Shown here one piece after another: positions 21,433-34,470 of a DNA stretch of 64,000 bases. This DNA comes from Dichetophora obliterata (lineage: Eukaryota; Arthropoda; Insecta; Diptera; Sciomyzidae). The DNA lies in the NCBI GenBank assembly GCA_963920525.1, contig OY986438.1:191462962-191526961 (forward strand). The letters are read 5' to 3'. The first letter of the stretch is position 1; each line of letters opens with the position of its first letter. The notes beneath the pieces are model-generated. The model did not search any database. It had not been told where the DNA came from and was given only the letters and a program-made list of their open reading frames with translations. A program made the position numbers and the translations under genes.

Positions 21433-24400
21433 TTAACATATCAAAATACCATCTTTAAAGTTAATCAATAGTATGTCCTCCAACTGTCTCTTGAATATGT
21501 TTCTTTCAATAGTGAAATCGATTTGGTTAGCAACAGAATTAAATTGTGATAGGCATCTGGTTAATGGTTCATTTATACCGTAGTTTGTTCTATGCAGAGG
21601 TGTATAGAATAGTTGCTGGTCTCTGAGTAAACGACTCGGAACATGGAAAGGGATAAGGGCTAACAATTCTGGTGAGTCTATTCTTCCATCAATTAAATCT
21701 TTAACAAACATAATATTAGCCATCACTCGCCTTTGTGCGAGACTTTGAACACTTAGTAACTGGCATCGCACCCTGTAGATAGGCATATTTTCCCACGAGT
21801 ATAGACGACGAAGAGCAAACCTAGTACATCTTTTTTGAATGTTTTCGATTCTAGTAACCGCGTTATTATAACATGGATCCCATATTACGCTACTGTACTC
21901 TAAAAGTGATCTTACCAAACTTAGAAAGATTAACTTTGGTGTGAATGGATCGAGAAATTCTTTAGAGTTTCTTTTTAAGAACCCAAATTGAGAGTTAGCT
22001 TTGGATACAATATACTCTAAGTGCGCTTTAAATGAAAAGTTTGAATCGAAATACACACCCAGATCTTTAAACTGGCTTACTCTTGAAAAGTTTTCAATAG
22101 AACTGTAACTATAATCATAAGAAATAGGAGCACTTTTCCGGGAAAACGTGAGAATTTTACACTTAGAGAAATTTAAGTCCAAGCGGTTTTTATTACACCA
22201 ACTTAAAAGCTTATTTATGTCCTCTTGCAAGTTTAGGCAATCATTGTAATTGTTAACTTCATGATAAATTTTTAAGTCGTCCGCGTATAATAAGCTGTTA
22301 CAATATTTAAGTTCTAGCGGCAAATCGTTGACGAATAATATAAAGAGAAGTGGACCCAAATGACTACCCTGCGGAACACCCGATTTGGCAATTATTGGGT
22401 TAGAAGAGTGATTGCCTACCTTGACGAATAGAACTCTGTCCGTCAAGTATGATTTTATCCATTTTAAGAGCTGACCGTGAAGTCCTAGCTTCTCAAGTTT
22501 TATTAATAGTATTTCGTGTTGTATCCTATCGAACGCTTTAGAAAAATCAGTAAATAGCACATCGACTTGCGAACCTTTTTCTATGCTGTTCAGACAAAAA
22601 TTGGAGAATAACGTAAGATTTGTATTCGTGGAGCGGCCTGCGCAAAAACCATGTTGCTTTGCTGAAATCAAGTTGTGGACTTCACTATGTAGCATTTTAT
22701 TTACAACTTTATCGAATATTTTGGGTATTATCGAAAGTTTTGTTATCGGCCTATAACTTTCAATCATATATTTCTGGCCGGATTTGAAAATTGGTGTCAC
22801 ATGTGCTATCTTCCATTCATTTAGAAAAGTACCTTCCAGAAGAGACCTATTAAAAATCTTAGTCAAGGCCATATGAAGAGTGTGGGCACATTTTTTGAAC
22901 ATTATTGGGGGAAGCAGATCGAAGCCTGCACTTTTTTTGCAGTCAAGAGCAATCAGTGATTGCAGCACCTCCTCATTTGATACCTGTAAAATGTTTAAAT
23001 TATGCTGTTGTTGAAGGCTAGAGAAGTCGCACGGTTGCGCAGGAGAATATGTATCTTTAAAAACACTACCGAAGAAGTTGGCAAATAATTCACTAACGCC
23101 TGCAGGGTTATCGGCGGTAACACCTTGAAATTCCATGGAACTGGGCAGCCCAGACATTTTCCTTTTCGAATTCACAAAGACCCAGAAAGACTTAGGATTG
23201 GCTTTTATATCAGATTCAATCGAAGACATATAATTTTTATACAAAAAATTAGATAGAAATTCAAATACGCGTCTTCGGATATTAAAGTCCGCTTTATCAT
23301 TTAAAAGCCCGGTTGTTTTAAATTTAGAATGTGCCTTGTTCCTTAAATTTTTTAGGTTAATAAGTCTTCGATTGTACCATGGGTGTTTAAAGCCAGCTTT
23401 CCTAGCTTTAGTAGGAACATACAGACTGAGACCTTCTTCAATGACTCTTTTAAGAGTGAAATACATTGCAAGTCTTTGTGCCAGAATACTAAATTCCAGT
23501 CGATCGAACCGAAAAAGTTGTTAAGAGCTTCATAGTTTGCTTTCCCAAAATCATACGTTAGAGTTTGTTGAGGTTGATAGTGGTTATAGAAAACGTAAAA
23601 ACTAAGTTTTAAGACAAGCGCCTTATGATGAACCGAGTCGCTCGTTAAGGGCATATCGCATTTAAAAAGCTCGTATTTGAAATCGTTATTAATGAAAATA
23701 AGGTCTAAAATTCGATGAATATCGTTGCTAACATTATTTATTTGAAACAAGTTTAAAGAGTAAAATGAGTCGCATAGCGAGGATTCAATGATACCATTAG
23801 CATTAAACGGAAATAAAACCTTATCTTCTGGGCAAAACTTCCAATCGATATTTCCCAGATTAAAGTCTCCAAGAACACAAGGAGTCTGATTTTCATTTAA
23901 AGAATTAATTATGGAATCGATATTAAAAATGTGGTCTCTATACATATTCAAGCTATTAGAAGGAGGAATATAACTTACTATTAATACAATCTCGTTTTTG
24001 TTGTTCATTAAGGTATTGTTAAAAGATACCGCAACACATATTTGCTCGATATTTGCAGCAATTCGTGGGAGCTTGATCTCTCTGCTGGCTAGAAGCGATG
24101 ATGAAGCAATTAATAGACCACCACCTCTTGAAACACCATGCTCCAGCACCCTGTCTCTGCGGTATACAGTGTAACCAGAATCAAAGAGTTCACTAGATGC
24201 GAAGTGTGATGTCATCCATGTTTCTACGAGAACTATTATATCGTAATCATGAGTGAGCGATGAGTTATACAGCGTGCAAGTCTTTGTGCGAAGACCACCC
24301 ACATTATGAAAGTAGATTGAGCTACAACGTCGAGAGCCCTCAGTTTGTTGAGGCAATCTGTATAGCCCCTCAGTGTGAGTTGCAAAATCTGAATTGGCAG

Positions 24401-24629
24401 GAACTGGTGTGTACTGAGTTGTTGATGGCAAAAACGTTGTTTGCAGATGTATTTGCGATGTTATTGCAGATGGCAAAGATGATGAAGATGAATTTGAGAA
24501 CATTGGCGCTCTGTGTAGCACCTCAGTACACATTGAAAAATCTGAATTAGCATGAGCTGGTGAGTTCTGAGTTGTTGGCAGCAGAAAGGTTGTATGGTGT
24601 TGTATATGAGATGTTTTTGAAGATGGCAA
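21433..24629 (-). pseudogene. LINE ORF2: endonuclease and reverse transcriptase, one frameshift
   Basis: The endonuclease part (23,352-24,629) has IYFHNVGGLRTK, the catalytic Glu in VLVETWM, GGGLLIA and VLGDFNLGNIDW. The RT part (21,433-23,466) has YRPITKLSIIPKIFDKVV, DFSKAFDRIQHEIL, SGVPQGSHLGPLLFILFVND and the catalytic LLYADDLKI, then a thumb and C-terminal region. The two reading frames overlap around 23,352-23,466, where a single frameshift splits an otherwise complete protein of about 1,050 residues. All catalytic motifs are kept. ORF2 nicks target DNA and primes reverse transcription of the element RNA. Confidence 0.85.
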
Positions 24630-24685
24630 TGGTGGTGAGTTCGAGGGCGAAGTAGATATAGCTGATAGAGTTAATGTTTTGTCAA

Positions 24686-25673
24686 CTAGTTTTTTGGCAG
24701 GATTGACGGCGGTTGAATGTTAATTGAGGGATAACGAGACTTGGCTCTGAATTCATGAATAATGATACCGTCGGGCCAGAAATCCTCAGACATGATTAAT
24801 TGGAACATTCCCGATGGAACACTTAACCTGAATGAGGCAATTTCTCGTGGCGAGCTGAAGTTGATTTTTTTACATTTAAAAGAGCCTGATGAGAATGATG
24901 AAGCTGATATTTTTTGTTTAATATAATTTAGGATTGATTCCTCAGAGGTGACAGCGGCCAGTCTGGATAAGAATATTTCCTTATTCTGATTGCGCTGAAT
25001 AACTACCAAGTTAACTATAGGTTCTTCAATATCTGGTGGTAAATTATTGTTTGACAGAGACAAATAACCGGTACAGGATTGGACAGCAACACCTGGAGTT
25101 GTAGTTGAGTTGAGTGTAGCTGAGTGTCCGCTTAATGAGACATTTTGAGTTATGTTAGCAGCATTATCTACCAGAATGGGTTCCAACGAAGTAGTGCCAG
25201 CGGCCGCTTCGTTAGTAGTCAGCGCAGGATTAGGCTTAACAGCCGCCGCTTGAGCTCTGGTGGCAGTACGCCCAACTCTGGGTGTACCAGGGTGAGCCAG
25301 CAGAGGAGAGGTTGACGGCATTAATGTTCGATTGAGCGATATCACACAAGTTATTGACAATTAAGTATTTGTCGGCGGCTTGTTTGTTGAGTCGCGCCAG
25401 GTCGTCCTTGAGCGTCGAAATAGCAGCGCGAAGACCTAGCAGCAAATCCATGGAAACAGTAGACGACGACATTCTGCAGTCCGGGCAAAGCCAGATTAGT
25501 CCATTTGGCGTAGAGCCACGTAACGCATCACCAACCTTGGCAGACAACTTCACGCACTTCAGGTGAAACGACTTGGAGCACCCAGCGCAAGAAGTAAAGT
25601 TGTCGAAGGTACTCCATTCTGATTTGCAAACTGAGCAGCCAGTGTTTGCGTTTGAATGTATGAGTTCTGTCAT
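24686..25673 (-). pseudogene. LINE ORF1 with PHD finger, one frameshift
   Basis: The first frame (25,236-25,673) begins MTELIHSNANTGCSVCKSEW and carries a PHD-type zinc finger (CSVC, CAGCSKSFHLKC, WLCPDC), then a short coiled region (LRAAISTLKDDLARLNKQ). After a frameshift near 25,330 the second frame (24,686-25,360) continues with an Ala/Thr-rich linker and an RNA-binding-like C-terminal part (EFRAKSRYPSINIQPPSIL). PHD fingers in ORF1 are found in CR1-type LINEs. The product would package element RNA. Confidence 0.7.
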
Positions 25674-25792
25674 AGTTAGCGAATGGCTTGTAACGCTTTA
25701 GTGGGAAAGAGACAGCAACACGTAGAAAATAAATTAAGATGGATGACCAAGAAATTTGCAAACTGGAAAATTTTCACAAATTTGGAAAATCT

Positions 25793-26275
25793 CTAATTAG
25801 ATTTGACGAATGCTGATTGGATAGAATTTAATGTTTCTACTGTAGATAACTTGATGATGAACGATATTACACCACTTTTAGTTATTATATTTAGTTTAAA
25901 ATAGTATTTTAGTTTAATTGTTTTAGCCGGTGTAATTATAGCACTGTATGTTTTGCTGGCGATTAGAAGCCCTCTGGTTGAATGAAAACGCTGGGATATT
26001 ACGAATTCAAAATTTGCCTTTATTGTGGCCGCTTTCCACTTTAGATTTAAAATGTTATGCTGTTGTATTAGATATAATAAACTTAAAAAGTGTTTTGTTT
26101 TTACAAAAGTAATTTTGTTTTTTTTTTTAGAAAAAAATCGAAAATTCAAAAGAGATTTAAAAAGAGATTTATAATTGCTGACACCTGTTGTTCTTGATGG
26201 ATCCAAGACTTGAGTACCTAATTTAATTTTCTTCAAAAAATTTTCTCGCAAATTCAGGGTTGCAATCTCGCGCAA
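25793..26275 (-). other. Unrecognised 160-codon open frame, low confidence
   Basis: An open stretch on minus between the LINE and the virus-like ORFs, rich in Lys, Phe, Ile and Ser and without recognisable motifs. In such AT-rich DNA this length can arise by chance. It may be LINE 5' leader sequence. Confidence 0.15.
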
Positions 26276-26600
26276 CTTCTGAATATTTTCGTCTTAAATA
26301 AAAATTTGTGATAATTTTTCTCATTTTTCAAAAAAAATTTTTTTTTTTTCCCTGGAAAATCAATGCTCATACTCTTGGGTACCTGATTTAATTTTCTCAA
26401 ACAAATTTTTGCGAATTCAGATTGCCATCTCGCGCAACTTCTGAATATTTTCAACAAAATTTTTTCTATCTCAAAAATAATTTCTTGATTTAGAGTTGCC
26501 AACCCTGTGCAACTTCTATTAATTGCATAGAAATTTATTCAACAATCTCAGTTCAGAGTTGTTAAACCCGTGCAACTTCTGTAGTAATATCAACTATACG
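26230..26600. repeat. Degenerate tandem repeat (CAACTTCTGAATATTTTC)
   Basis: Four loosely repeated units contain GCAACTTCT preceded by an AGAGTTGC-like block, at about 26,268, 26,433, 26,510 and 26,575; the first two also share GGTACCTGATTTAATTTTCT-like leaders. They lie directly 3' of the capsid-like ORF. Origin unknown. Confidence 0.5.
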
Positions 26601-26689
26601 TTGCCGCGTTGGATTCCAAATCAACTCGTGTGCTTAGGTCATCGGTCAAAATGAGCATAAAACAAAAATTCATTTTCACTTCGGACAAT

Positions 26690-28183
26690 TTAGTGGAATT
26701 TTGCTCGAAGTTTGAAGGCATCAGCGTCGACAATTAGAGAGGGAGTGTATAGTGTGGAAGCCTTGACTGAAGCCTCAGAAACCTCACTGTTACCAAAAGG
26801 CTTCACAAAAAGTGTTGGTATTATTTGTCGCGTGAAGCATGTCACTGGCTTTGAGTCCAGTCCGTCACGATAGGTAATAGAAGCAAGAGGTATGGAAAAG
26901 AGGTGCTGGTGGATGGCTGTATAGACGTGAGCCAATCTAGGGCCTCGTAGCTGATCAGGTCGCAGTTCTTGACAGAATACCATTTGTGCTAATGATTGCA
27001 TCGCACGAGACTCACGTGTCGTGGTTGCATCGTCCCATGCTTGAGCCGTCAAACCTAGAGTACTGAAAAATGTTTGCGAGGTGGTTGCTAGCACCATGGT
27101 CCGCAATACCATCCAGTATGGCAACTTCTTACTGTTTACCAGCAGTGATGAAAATTCTAGAGAAGAACTAGGCGTTGTGTCTTCACTAGCAGAGAGGCCT
27201 AAAGCTACCTTATTCCAGGCTTGGTATGAAAACTCGAACAACTGAGCCGACGGCTTTCTACAAGTAGTCCATGGCACTGAATTGTCACTAAAAGGCATTG
27301 TTTCTCTAAGTCCCATATAAACAGTACCTGTATGGTAAGCCAGAAGTGGACGATCTGTTTCGTCCCAGTCCAAACCACCCGGATATTGAACGACGTTCGA
27401 CGAATCAATAAGCATGGGGAACGCATAATTTGAGCAGGATATCAAATCAAAACATGCATTAACTGTTGCAACAATATCGTAATTTAAGTTGAGTGTAGAG
27501 AGATAAGCATATATATCTCCTGTAGTTACCACTCCAGCGTAATAACTTAGATAGGTACTCAGCACATTGTCTTGCTGACTGTTAATATCGAAAGTGAATT
27601 TTAGTTTTTCTGGCCTTTGTTCCTCTCTATTCTCTACATCTACCATTATGTAGGGAGTGATCTGGGCGAGTCTTTCGCAGTCCGCTTGTGTCTGGGGTCT
27701 TCGTTCGGAAGTACGTCGAGGTATTATTATGTCTAAATCAATAGGTCCCGGAATTCTAGTTAAACTAGACCTGTGTATCCATTTGTTTGTCAGGTCATAT
27801 ATAGGTGATCCCGCTTCCTTCTTTAAAGTGTTGGTGTAAGTAAATATTCCTGTCGGCCATTCACATAAACTGAGAATGAAAAGGAAAAACTGTACTTGGG
27901 GATTGGTACTTGTTTGGTATAGAAACGGGGGCCCAAAGATAGCCGAAGACCTTCTTTCAGGTTGTACTGTCTCCAAAGATAAATGGAAACGTAGAGTCCC
28001 ATTTCCGCCACAAAAGGGAAAAGATAAATCCCCAGGTATTCCGCAATCGTCATTACTATTGTAAGAGAAAGTTGCTTTCTTCGGTTCATACTGCATGACA
28101 CCATCTATATTTGAATAAATAGACTGGGGCACGCAATCGTTATCCTGTAGAATAATTGCATCGTTTAAAAGTAAGAGACGCAT
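26690..28183 (-). pseudogene. Endogenous viral element: toti-like capsid protein, C-terminal block
   Basis: A 497-codon open frame. Not a transposon protein I know; length, composition and lack of enzymatic motifs suggest the shell protein of a dsRNA virus of the toti-like group (inference). Landmarks: LSFPFCGGNGTLRFHLSLE, SYYAGVVTTGDIYAYLSTL, YPGGLDWDETDRPLLAYHTG and RPDQLRGPRLAHVYTA. The protein-like reading continues upstream of the first Met to about 28,300, overlapping the end of the next block in a different frame, so the two blocks are one gene broken by a single frameshift near 28,300. Lies inside large element A. The long intact frame suggests a fairly recent or constrained insertion. 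Confidence 0.45.
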
Positions 28184-28242
28184 GATTGGAGCCTCTAAGT
28201 TAAACCCCTTGGCAATTGACTCTTTGGCTACGCTAAAGACGT

Positions 28243-29439
28243 CTAGTGACAGATAGCCGGCTGAGTCAATGTCCGTAGCTCTAAACCGTGTAGCAGCAGC
28301 GTTCTGAGCTGACTGCTTATCTCACTCGCTTTTTGCGTGTCTACGAGGAGATTGGACCTGTACTCGACCATTGAGTAAGAGAAGTACTCCAAAGTTATTT
28401 CCGGGATTCTTTTGAGCTCAATTTGGTCGGGGACTGGGAGGTTTCCTCCCACATGGGAAATAGTATCAAAATGTTCGACTACCTCGTTAGCTGAACCCCT
28501 AGTGACGATTTTCTTCTTTAAAACCGTCATGTTTAAAGGATGTAATGGCGAACATGGAAATTTAACCATCTTACCCTGTATAATGGCATTCCCCGTATTT
28601 ATATAATCGTCCTTCACGCCATCCAAACGACTCAAGTCTGTGGCTATCGGCGCACTCATTTTGGCGTATCCTGTGAAGTAATTTTCGTAGTCTGCTATAG
28701 TTAAAGTGGTAGCGTGGGCTCCTGGAGCAGCTCGCACCACCTCCTGCCAATTTTTGGCTTGTTTAACCTCATCGAAAGACTCAACAAATATGTTCCCGTT
28801 GAGGGCGTGCATCTCTTTGTTGTGAATGCGCGCGGCACCTGGTACGTATACGGTGCCGGTTAAAATACTAAATAACTTTTGCCTGTCGGCGTTTTCATTG
28901 GTCTCATACCTAGCACAGTCCATGAAAGTATCGAAAGTTTCGTGGAGTGATATTCTTTCTACATAACAGCAGAACAAGAAATGCTGGGGACTGACGTGTT
29001 TGATTGACTTCCAATACAAACCATATATGGCCTCCGCTACGTCACCAACCAATTTAATACTAGGTTTATGCTTGGACAGCCAGGCTAAGCTTTCCCTATG
29101 CGAATCTTGTTGCTTTGCCATTTTTATCGCCAACCTTGAGATGACTGCTCTTCTTTGAGCTATTTTATCGAGGAACGGTTTAGCTGACTTTGCCTGTGCT
29201 CCTTTACCTGCTTCACTTGTTGATGCTATTTCGTTAGCCTGCTTACGCTGCTTGGTGGGGGTTTTAGTCTCGTTGGCTGGTTCTGGAATTGTTGAGTCAT
29301 CGTAATCTGCACCAACAAGAGTATAATCCTGTAGCCAATCCAGTACGTGGAAGGGGTTTGTACTGGTGAGATCCATTGACACGGTCATTATCTCAAGCAG
29401 CTCTTTCATTGTCTTATTTGCTTGACCGCGATCGATCAA
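28243..29439 (-). pseudogene. Endogenous viral element: toti-like capsid protein, N-terminal block
   Basis: A 398-codon open frame directly upstream of the previous block. It contains a Lys/Ala-rich stretch (KQRKQANEIASTSEAGKGAQ), then a compact region with KHVSPQHFLFCCYVERISLH, TGTVYVPGAARIHNKEMHAL, APGAHATTLTIADYENYF and KMVKFPCSPLHPLNM. It ends at a stop about 60 bases after the frame in which the homologous reading continues. No ATG is found at the start: the frame opens at about 29,500 with TTG codons only, so the true N-terminus is probably missing. Combined length of the two blocks is about 900 residues, typical of toti-like capsids. Identity is inferred, not proven. Confidence 0.45.
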
Positions 29440-29509
29440 AAGCTGTAAACAAATGTCCGATCTCGGTCCGGGGTTGGGTTCTATGCCTTCTCGTGTGAGA
29501 TCAGATCAG

Positions 29510-32500
29510 ATCAGCGATCAAATATCGCTGAATACATAAGTTATATGAAAAATATAAGTACGACATTTTCTTAAGCAACAGTGCTTAAGTATGTTGGACA
29601 CTAACATATAATATTATCACTCAGCTACACCTTTAATTAATATAAGTACTTACCAATTTCAAGATATTTCCTTTTATTTCACTTTATTCACATTTATTTA
29701 AACAAAACTTATTTCACAATTAATTTAATAGCAATCTGACTGCATTCCACTCCAGCACTTCTTTCTACAGTAGCCCAACGTTAACTGACGCGCAATAATT
29801 GACAAAAAGGGTTGATCACTTGTTCAACAAGCAATACGTAGAAGAGCGAAAGAGACAAGTTAGCAAAATATGTATACAGGATTTCTGTTACGTTTTTAAG
29901 GCAGTGTTGCCATCTTCAATTTTAAGTTTTGGTATCATCACTTAATGAGTGCGTATTTCTGTGCTGATTTGTAATTTTTTTGAACATTTATAAAAACAAA
30001 TAAATTCCCGATTTATTACTTTGATCGCTGATTATAGGCATGTGACGTAAATTTAAATGAATGTGGTGCATTCTAAAGGACACAAAGTCATGTAAAAAAA
30101 TTTTTAAATTATATAAAGAAAATATTCTCATCTGAAATTGGTATGCCCAAACTATTCAACATATTTTATATATTAAATGAACAACTTAAACAAAATATAT
30201 TTTATTGTATTCAAAACTATTTCATAATGATTATATTATGGTGGGTAAATATTTTTAAGTTAACTTATTTCAGTCCAATCTTATCCATATCGTTAATATA
30301 TTTTAATGATATATTCTACAAAGATTCTATTGTTTTAAAATAAGCAATGATTACAGATTACGGACAAGAAAGTGGGCGTTATTCGATATAGGAGAGTGGA
30401 CATATTAGAAAAACACTGTACGTCGAATAATATTGACACTAGAGTACTGAAATGCTATACAAGAATGGGTTGAATATTCTCTAAAAAGGGAGAAATAAAA
30501 GCTGTTTTAAAAGAAACTTACTTCAAAACCACTTCAAATTAAAAAATTGTTTTACCTTATTTTTTCTATTAATTTCTTGGTAAAATTTGATAATATATTT
30601 ATATATATAACTTTATTGTAAATCTAAAAATAACTGTTTTATACAATTTTAAACTGAAAAAAGGTATACAGAAAAAGTTGTCGGTGAACTTTTTAAATAT
30701 ACCATTATTATCGTAATGGCAGCAGCTTCACGAATATTTAAGGACTTTCAAATTTTTGACTGTCAATACAAAAGTTGATATCAACTGTTATTTTTGCCTT
30801 TAATTTTTTCGATGAGATGATAAAAATTGCATGAAACTTTTTTTGACGTTCAAGCAGCCATTAAAAAATTTAAATTGCCTGATATTTTTGGCCGAACAAG
30901 TTAAAGGCACAAAATCAAAGAACAGTTCTTTTTGCCCGAAAAAATAAAAAGCTTAAAACAACTAGTATTTTTGTCGGAAAGAACAAAAGTTAAAAGATAT
31001 CTGTTAATATCTGACTTTTTTTTATAAATACCATAACCCATTCGGTTCCTGATATAAAGCCTGTAAAGCATGTGCTAATATTATCCAACTTTTATAAAAT
31101 TGACGCTTCCACTTCAAAGCTTTTATGTTCATAAAAAATTAGTACATTTATGATAAAAAAAAATTAATACAATAAGATACATGATATAAAGAACAATTTT
31201 GCATCATTAAACCAAAAATCTTGTTTTGAGTTATGACGCTATTCGATCAAATTATTGATATGGTGTGGAAGCACTTTTTAATTCTAAAATCTAAAATCAA
31301 TTTCGAAAAACCATGCAAAAAGTTTTAAAAAAGTAGTTAATTCCTAGTACATTATGTTATATATTGAAAGTACAGCATGTTGTTACCATTTGTACAAGTT
31401 CGTACTTAGAGATTGCAACGCTGAATACAGAATTAGGTTTTACTTCAGTGCAATGCTGCCATCTTTCTGCCGAAGTCTTTAATAACAAATTTACCAGAAT
31501 AAAATGTTGGTCAAAACTGTAACTGCAATATAGTTAAGGTTGAAATGTTGCTATTTATTTTCTACTTACTCACAAGTAGAAATATCGCAACATTAAAAGG
31601 ATTAAATACCGTTAAATAACTTTATAAATAATGCAGAAATGTAGAATTTTCAGAAAAGGTCAGAATTTTGTTCAGAAAATAATGCGTTACAGAAAATAAG
31701 TTTTTATGCAATTTTGTGATGTCAACTTCTTCTTAAAACAAATATGCAACATAATCGTTTATATTAAAGGTAAGTTCGAAGAAATGTACAGCGTAAACTT
31801 ATAGCTTTACTCTTCTGTATATATACGCCGATCATCGAATACTATGATTAAGATTTTGCTTATTAAAAGTTAAAAAAAAGAATTTAAGAAAAAATTCCCA
31901 AGTTCAAATGCATATAAAAAATACCACACTGAATTCCCACGCCAATTAAAAAAATACCACGCTGAATTAAAAAATACCATGGGAATTTCCAAAAAAAAAA
32001 AATTCCCAACATCAATTAAAAATTACCACGAATGGGATTTTTCCCACAATACTGGCAACCTTGTGTGTAAGGAAGTTTGTATAAGAAAGACAAGGAAAGA
32101 CATTGTTCATATGATTTTGCAGAGTGTTTATCATGATACAATAAAAAGGTAATATTTTTATGCGCTGCGCTACTAAACATTAGGGTATTCATGATTCAGT
32201 GCACTTCTCATTGCAATTGAGGACTTGAGGAATTGTTCAGTTAGGGTTTTGTGAACACACCACACTTTTGATTGAGATATATATTAAAGTAAGTATGTTT
32301 TATTTGTCAACATCATCTGTTTGCTATTGGTACCGGCTAACAAAAGAAAATATTTTATAAACCGAATATAAACATGCCGACAAAAAGTGTTAAAAAACTA
32401 TTTATTTTTAATTAATAATGCAATTGTTTGATTGAATGCGAAAGCACTTGCTTTCAATGTTGTCATTCATCCTCTATTGAATATAATTGACAATTTAAAA

Positions 32501-33280
32501 ATAGACAATTATTGATGTATAATATAAATGGGTACTAGAATTTTTGTATTTGGCTCAGATAGCTCATATTAATTTTTAAGCATTATTAAATAATATTTTG
32601 TCTGTTTAAATAAAATAATTATATATATTTCTTTATGAGTACAAATAAATAGTCGAATTATACGTTTTGCTTTTATTCACTACATTTATTTTTCAAATAA
32701 TTGGTATATAAACTATCAAATCTTTGCATCAATATTTCAAAGCTGTCAAATTTTTCAATTTTCAAAAGTGCACATCTGCTCGTGTCCTCAAAATTAAGGT
32801 GATATAGAAAATTTTTTTTGACGAACGTGTGTTTTGTTTTTGTTAAGAATATTAAAAAGAAATCTCGGTATTTGAAAGTAAATTGTTTTTACTCTTAAAT
32901 TTTCATGCACATGTTTTCCGTATGTTTTCTTAGTAAATATAATATGAAACGTGCCCTTAAAGCCTCAAATTACTTTTCAGCCTTCGCTATTAATCATACC
33001 TGTTGATTGTATCATAAGTATCAATTAACAATTATCGTGATTGCAAAAGAAGAGTGGAAGACGAAATTGATGAAAGGCGTCAGCTATTCGGCCATCTTTC
33101 ATAGCGTTCGTCTCACTCTTCCAAGAACAGATTCGGTAACGCAATGTTGGCGTCTGTAAAATAGCACTTATATTCTTTTCGAGTTTATGGTAGAGGGAAG
33201 TGGAAGAGGAAATAATCTCTTGGGGTATACAAAAAATAAAAGCATGAATAGATACATAAAATGCCTTTAAGCAGTTTCAA
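29510..33280. other. AT-rich noncoding interior of element A
   Basis: No ORF of interest on either strand. It holds a second copy of the repeat block from 19.84 kb (about 30,400-30,600), a partial GGTATTCAATG-type MITE around 31,780-31,845, and short repeated AAATACCAC/GAATTCCCA units at 31,915-32,060. Nothing else recognised. Confidence 0.4.
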
Positions 33281-34470
33281 GTTTGATTCAAACGGTTTCA
33301 TGCTTGAATCAAACAGTGTCAGGTTTGAATTAAATTATATAATAGTAAATTTACATTTGTTTTTCATAAAAACATTTATATAAACCGTTTAAAGTTTAAA
33401 TCAAACATTTTCAGATTTAAATCAACTTCATATTAAAACAACATTTACACAGTTTCAGGTTTGAATCAAACAGTTTTATGTTTGAGTCAAATAGTGACAT
33501 ATTTGTTTTCTATCAAAACAATATTTAAACATTTTCATGTTTGAGTCAAACATTTTCATGTTTGAGTCAAATATTGTCATGTTTAAGTCGAATATTGTCA
33601 TTTTTGAATCAAACAATATAATATTTACTTTAAGCTTGTTTTCTATTCAAACAATATTTAAACAATTTCATGTTTGACCAAAATGGCTAAGTGTTTGAAT
33701 CAAATATTGTCATGTTTGCATCAAAAAATATAATAGTTAATTTAAACTTGCTTTCTGCTAAAACAACATTTAAACAGTTTCAAGTTTGAGTCAAACGGAT
33801 TCAAGTTTGAGTCAAAAGGGTCAGGTTTGAGTCAAACATTTTCATAGTTCATTCAAAATTGTTTTCTATAAAAACAACATTTTAACAATTTCAAACTTGA
33901 ATTAAACATTTTCAGATTGAAATAATCTTTATAATAAAACAAAATTTAAACAGTTTCCGATTTGAGTCAAATATTGTCATATTTGTTTTCTATTAAAACA
34001 ATATTTAAACAATTTCATGTTTGAGTCAAATATTGTCATGTTCAAGTCAAATATTGTCATGTTTAAGTCAAATATTGTCATTTTTCAATCAAACAATATA
34101 ATATTTAATTTAAGCTTGTTTTCTATTCAAACAATATTTAAACAATTTCATGTTTGAGTTAAATGGCTAAGAGTTTGAATCAAATATTGTCATGTTTGCA
34201 TCACAAAATATAATAGTTAATTTAAACTTGTTTTCTATTAAAACAACATTTACACAGTTTCAAGTTTGAGTCAAACGGATTCAAGTTTGAGTCAAAAGGG
34301 TCAGGTTTGAGTCAAACATTTTCATAGTTCATTCAAAATTGTTTTCTATTAAAACAACATTCAAACATTATTTTGTTAGATAACGCATTATTTTTGTTTG
34401 AAAATTTCGTTGTGAGGACATAGTAAACCACGGAATTATTAAACATGCTAATGTTTGATTATATCATGTT
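33280..34470. repeat. Right subterminal array of element A, with a 480-base tandem duplication
   Basis: An array of short palindrome-like motifs (GTTTGAGTCAAAC, GTTTGAATCAAAC and variants) alternating with ATTTAAACAATTTCATG and TTTTCTATTAAAACAAC spacers. A longer unit of 480 bases is present twice: GGCTAAG at 33,685 and again at 34,165 with flanking sequence conserved. The same short motif builds the left array of A. It could be a set of binding sites for an element-encoded protein. Confidence 0.7.

Larger units (their letters stand above)
21310..25700 (-). mobile_element. CR1-like LINE, nearly full length
   Basis: Non-LTR retrotransposon with a PHD-finger ORF1 and an endonuclease/RT ORF2, both on minus. 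The 3' end is a simple AAAT repeat (plus strand TATT units at 21,316-21,348), the type of tail CR1 elements use. ORF1 begins at 25,673, so the 5' end must lie near or beyond 25.7 kb. The copy has one frameshift in each ORF and few other lesions. It is nested inside large element A. Confidence 0.8.

Noticed and set aside
25793..26275. 160-codon minus-strand ORF as a real gene
   Set aside because: Very Lys/Ile/Phe-rich with no motif; kept only as a low-confidence open frame next to the LINE.
26690..29439. Capsid-like and nucleoprotein-like ORFs as normal genes of the giant transposons
   Set aside because: The ORF in A and the ORF in B are unrelated to each other and sit at different places, so independent capture is simpler than a shared element gene. 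Cargo status is left as a question.
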